Made by a program: the position numbers and the translations under genes. A stretch of DNA of 25,979 bases from an uncultured Eubacteriales bacterium. GTDB taxonomy: Bacteria > Bacillota > Clostridia > Oscillospirales > CAG-272. How positions within the stretch are numbered: the stretch's first letter is position 1; every line of letters starts with the position of its first letter. The notes under the pieces are model-generated. The model worked only from the letters and a program-made list of their open reading frames with translations. It was not told where the DNA came from and searched no databases. This document shows, piece by piece, positions 24,594-25,979 of this stretch. The stretch covers positions 1 to 25,979 of the forward strand of contig USGH01000009.1 in assembly GCA_900554225.1 (NCBI GenBank), given 5' to 3'.

Positions 24594-24622
24594 TTTACAA
24601 ACCTGTCGTAATGTGCTATACT
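24594..24622 (+). promoter_or_regulatory. Promoter of the esterase-like gene
   Basis: TTTACA (24594-24599), a 17-base spacer ending in TGC, and TATACT (24617-24622). The leader is about 30 bases with AGAAAGGA before ATG 24660. Confidence 0.85.
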
Positions 24623-24659
24623 ATACCCGAAAATTCCCGATTCAGAAAGGATCATTACT

Positions 24660-25403
24660 ATGGATATACTGTTTTTTGGCGGACAGAGCAATATGGAAGG
24701 GCAGACCGAGGCACCGCCGGCGGATCGTTCCGATGTTCCCGGCTGCATCGAATATAAGCTGCTGGAACGGAAATACGTGCCGCTGCATCACCCGGCAGGC
24801 GAGGATGTGCCGCCCTATCTCGGAGGCGCGTGCTTCGGAAATGGCTCGCTCCTGCCTGATTTCTGCCGCAGATACCGCAAATTCCGCAGTGACGTGACGG
24901 TGGCGGCTGTCCATGCGGCACAGGGGGCAACCACCATCGACGATTGGGATCCCGAAAAAGGGCTTTACAAGGCGGCGGTCGATAAGCTGAAGGCGGCACT
25001 CGAGGATGCACCGGAACCGGTCGAGCACATCTACTACATCTGGCTCCAGGGCGAATCCGACGCCATCCGCGACCTGTCGGAGGACGAATACTACGACAAG
25101 CTCATCCGTTTCAAGAATTGTCTGAAGCGCGACTGCGGGATTGAAAAGTTCGGCATCATCCGCGTCGGATACTTCACCACGCCGGAAAAGGACGAGCGGA
25201 TCATGGAAGCGCAGGAACGCGCCGTCCGCGAGGATCCCGACTTCCTCTTACTCACAAGAATCACCTCCCAGATCACGGAAAACCTGCTCAATCCCGATTT
25301 TATCAATCCCGAATACAGCGGTCACTACAACAACCGCGCGATGACGGTGGTGGGCAAGGACGCCGGGGAAACCCTTGGCAGATACGCGAAATACGGGAAA
25401 TAA
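24660..25403 (+). CDS. SGNH-type sialate O-acetylesterase-like hydrolase
   Basis: A 247-residue cytoplasmic protein (no signal peptide) of the carbohydrate-esterase/SASA group. The nucleophile Ser10 sits in GGQSNMEG (7-14). The block WLQGESD (128-134) is the family's second signature, and a C-terminal GHYNNRAMTVVGKDAGE carries the likely catalytic His. Family members remove O-acetyl groups from sialic acids or plant and host glycans. The deacetylated substrate is not readable here. It has its own promoter and a strong terminator, so it is monocistronic. It fits a host-glycan theme together with the GH109-like gene and FucO, which is inference. Confidence 0.85.
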   Translation: MDILFFGGQSNMEGQTEAPPADRSDVPGCIEYKLLERKYVPLHHPAGEDVPPYLGGACFGNGSLLPDFCRRYRKFRSDVTVAAVHAAQGATTIDDWDPEKGLYKAAVDKLKAALEDAPEPVEHIYYIWLQGESDAIRDLSEDEYYDKLIRFKNCLKRDCGIEKFGIIRVGYFTTPEKDERIMEAQERAVREDPDFLLLTRITSQITENLLNPDFINPEYSGHYNNRAMTVVGKDAGETLGRYAKYGK

Positions 25404-25445
25404 GAGAAACCGATACCTAAGGAAACGCTGATTTAAGCGTATCCC

Positions 25446-25497
25446 AAAAAACCGGACGCCAGCCTGTGTATCCGCACAGACCGCGCGTCCGATTTTC
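25446..25497. terminator. Bidirectional terminator between convergent genes
   Basis: CGGACGC (25453-25459) pairs with GCGTCCG (25485-25491), extended by an A-run on the left and ATTTT on the right, with an inner CTGTG/CACAG stem. Confidence 0.8.
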
Positions 25498-25917
25498 TTA
25501 CTTCATCCCCAGCTCCCGCAGGATCGCGATTGCGGCGTCCCGGGGACGTTCGGCATGGATGTTCCGCTGTACGTCTGTCAGATCCACGTAGTCCCCGTTG
25601 CGTGCGCATTCGCATAACGCCTCCACGACATACGCCTCCCGGTACCGATCCTTCACGAACGCCATTTCCACGGAGCTATGCATCCGATTATCCAGTGCGT
25701 CCACCATGGTGCGGTAGAGAAAGTGATCCGCACCGAGCAGTTCCCGCATACGCCGGATACAGGCGATCGCCTCCGTCATCTGTTCCACGGTCACACGCCG
25801 CCGATACCGCCATCCGCACGATCCTCCGCCGAGCAGCGCGTCCACGGATGTGTCGAGAATGAGCGCGAGATCCTGTAAAATCCCCGTGTCTGGCAGAAAT
25901 TCGCCCGTCTCCCTTAA
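25498..25917 (-). pseudogene. Truncated Xre-family regulator lacking its helix-turn-helix
   Basis: The open frame from 25917 reads LRETGEFLPDTGILQDLALI, then LDTSVDALLGGG. This is the end of an Xre-type HTH domain (normally ...W..G...PD...L..LA..L.VS.D.LL.G). The full C-terminal domain of this regulator type follows (VEQMTEAIACIRRMRELLGADHFLYR to ILRELGMK). A TAA in frame at 25918-25920 cuts off what should be the first four HTH helices. None of the three minus-strand frames further upstream restores them. A GTG at 25845 could start a 115-residue remnant with only the C-terminal domain. I take it as a decayed gene; a C-domain-only protein is possible. Confidence 0.6.
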
Positions 25918-25947
25918 TTAAAGATATTGTTGGGTAAAAAAGAAAGG

Positions 25948-25979
25948 TCAGTCGATTTTGCCGATGAAGCGGTAGTAGA
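25948..25979 (-). CDS. Possible 3' end of a gene entering from the right
   Basis: In one minus-strand frame the last 32 bases read YYRFIGKID then TGA (25950-25948). The composition is plausible for a protein C-terminus, but nine codons are too few to identify anything. Confidence 0.25.
   Translation of the reverse strand, partial: YYRFIGKID

Noticed and set aside
1..25979. CRISPR arrays, tRNA or rRNA genes, insertion sequences, prophage
   Set aside because: Scanned for regular repeats, cloverleaf-like ends, transposases and integrases; none seen.

Overview
The window reads as chromosomal DNA of a GC-rich, gut-type Clostridia member (Bacillota). The evidence is strong AAGGAGG-type ribosome sites, sigma-A promoters with 17-base spacers, and gene families typical of that group (PepF, SbcDC, FucO-like dehydrogenase, AraC and Xre regulators, a large solute-binding lipoprotein). 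GC content is high enough that almost every real gene casts long open antisense frames. I see no rRNA, tRNA, CRISPR array, phage or insertion sequence.

Layout, left to right. (1) 1-582, plus: the tail of a membrane-anchored protein and a small membrane protein, closed by a bidirectional terminator. (2) 650-3213, minus: a single-pass membrane protein, a transglutaminase-like protein and a GyrI-like effector-binding protein. (3) 3300-5375, minus: pgk then tpiA under a clear promoter. (4) 5741-6883, minus: a FucO-like lactaldehyde reductase with its own promoter and terminator. (5) 7419-10370, plus: an SCP2-like protein, a tandem GNAT acetyltransferase and a class III aminotransferase whose reading frame carries an in-frame TAG after 18 codons. 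(6) 10623-13034, plus: a large orphan solute-binding lipoprotein with an AT-rich N-terminal half. (7) 13124-16418, minus: a sugar module of a TIM-barrel isomerase/epimerase, a GH109-like NAD-dependent oxidoreductase and a second Gfo/Idh/MocA oxidoreductase (frameshifted), diverging from an AraC regulator. (8) 16705-21477, plus: AraC, sbcD, sbcC. (9) 21601-24495, plus: pepF and a metallophosphoesterase. (10) 24660-25403, plus: a sialate O-acetylesterase-like hydrolase. (11) 25498 to the end, minus: a truncated Xre-type regulator and a possible gene end.

The most interesting part is region 7. Two NAD-dependent oxidoreductases, one resembling GH109 glycosidases, sit with a metal-binding TIM-barrel sugar isomerase/epimerase under a divergent AraC regulator. 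This is the gene content expected of an intracellular oxidative (keto-sugar) glycoside catabolism pathway. Three genes in the window are damaged or non-standard: TAG at 9171, a frameshift near 13258, and an Xre protein without its HTH. These are either real decay or base-level assembly errors.
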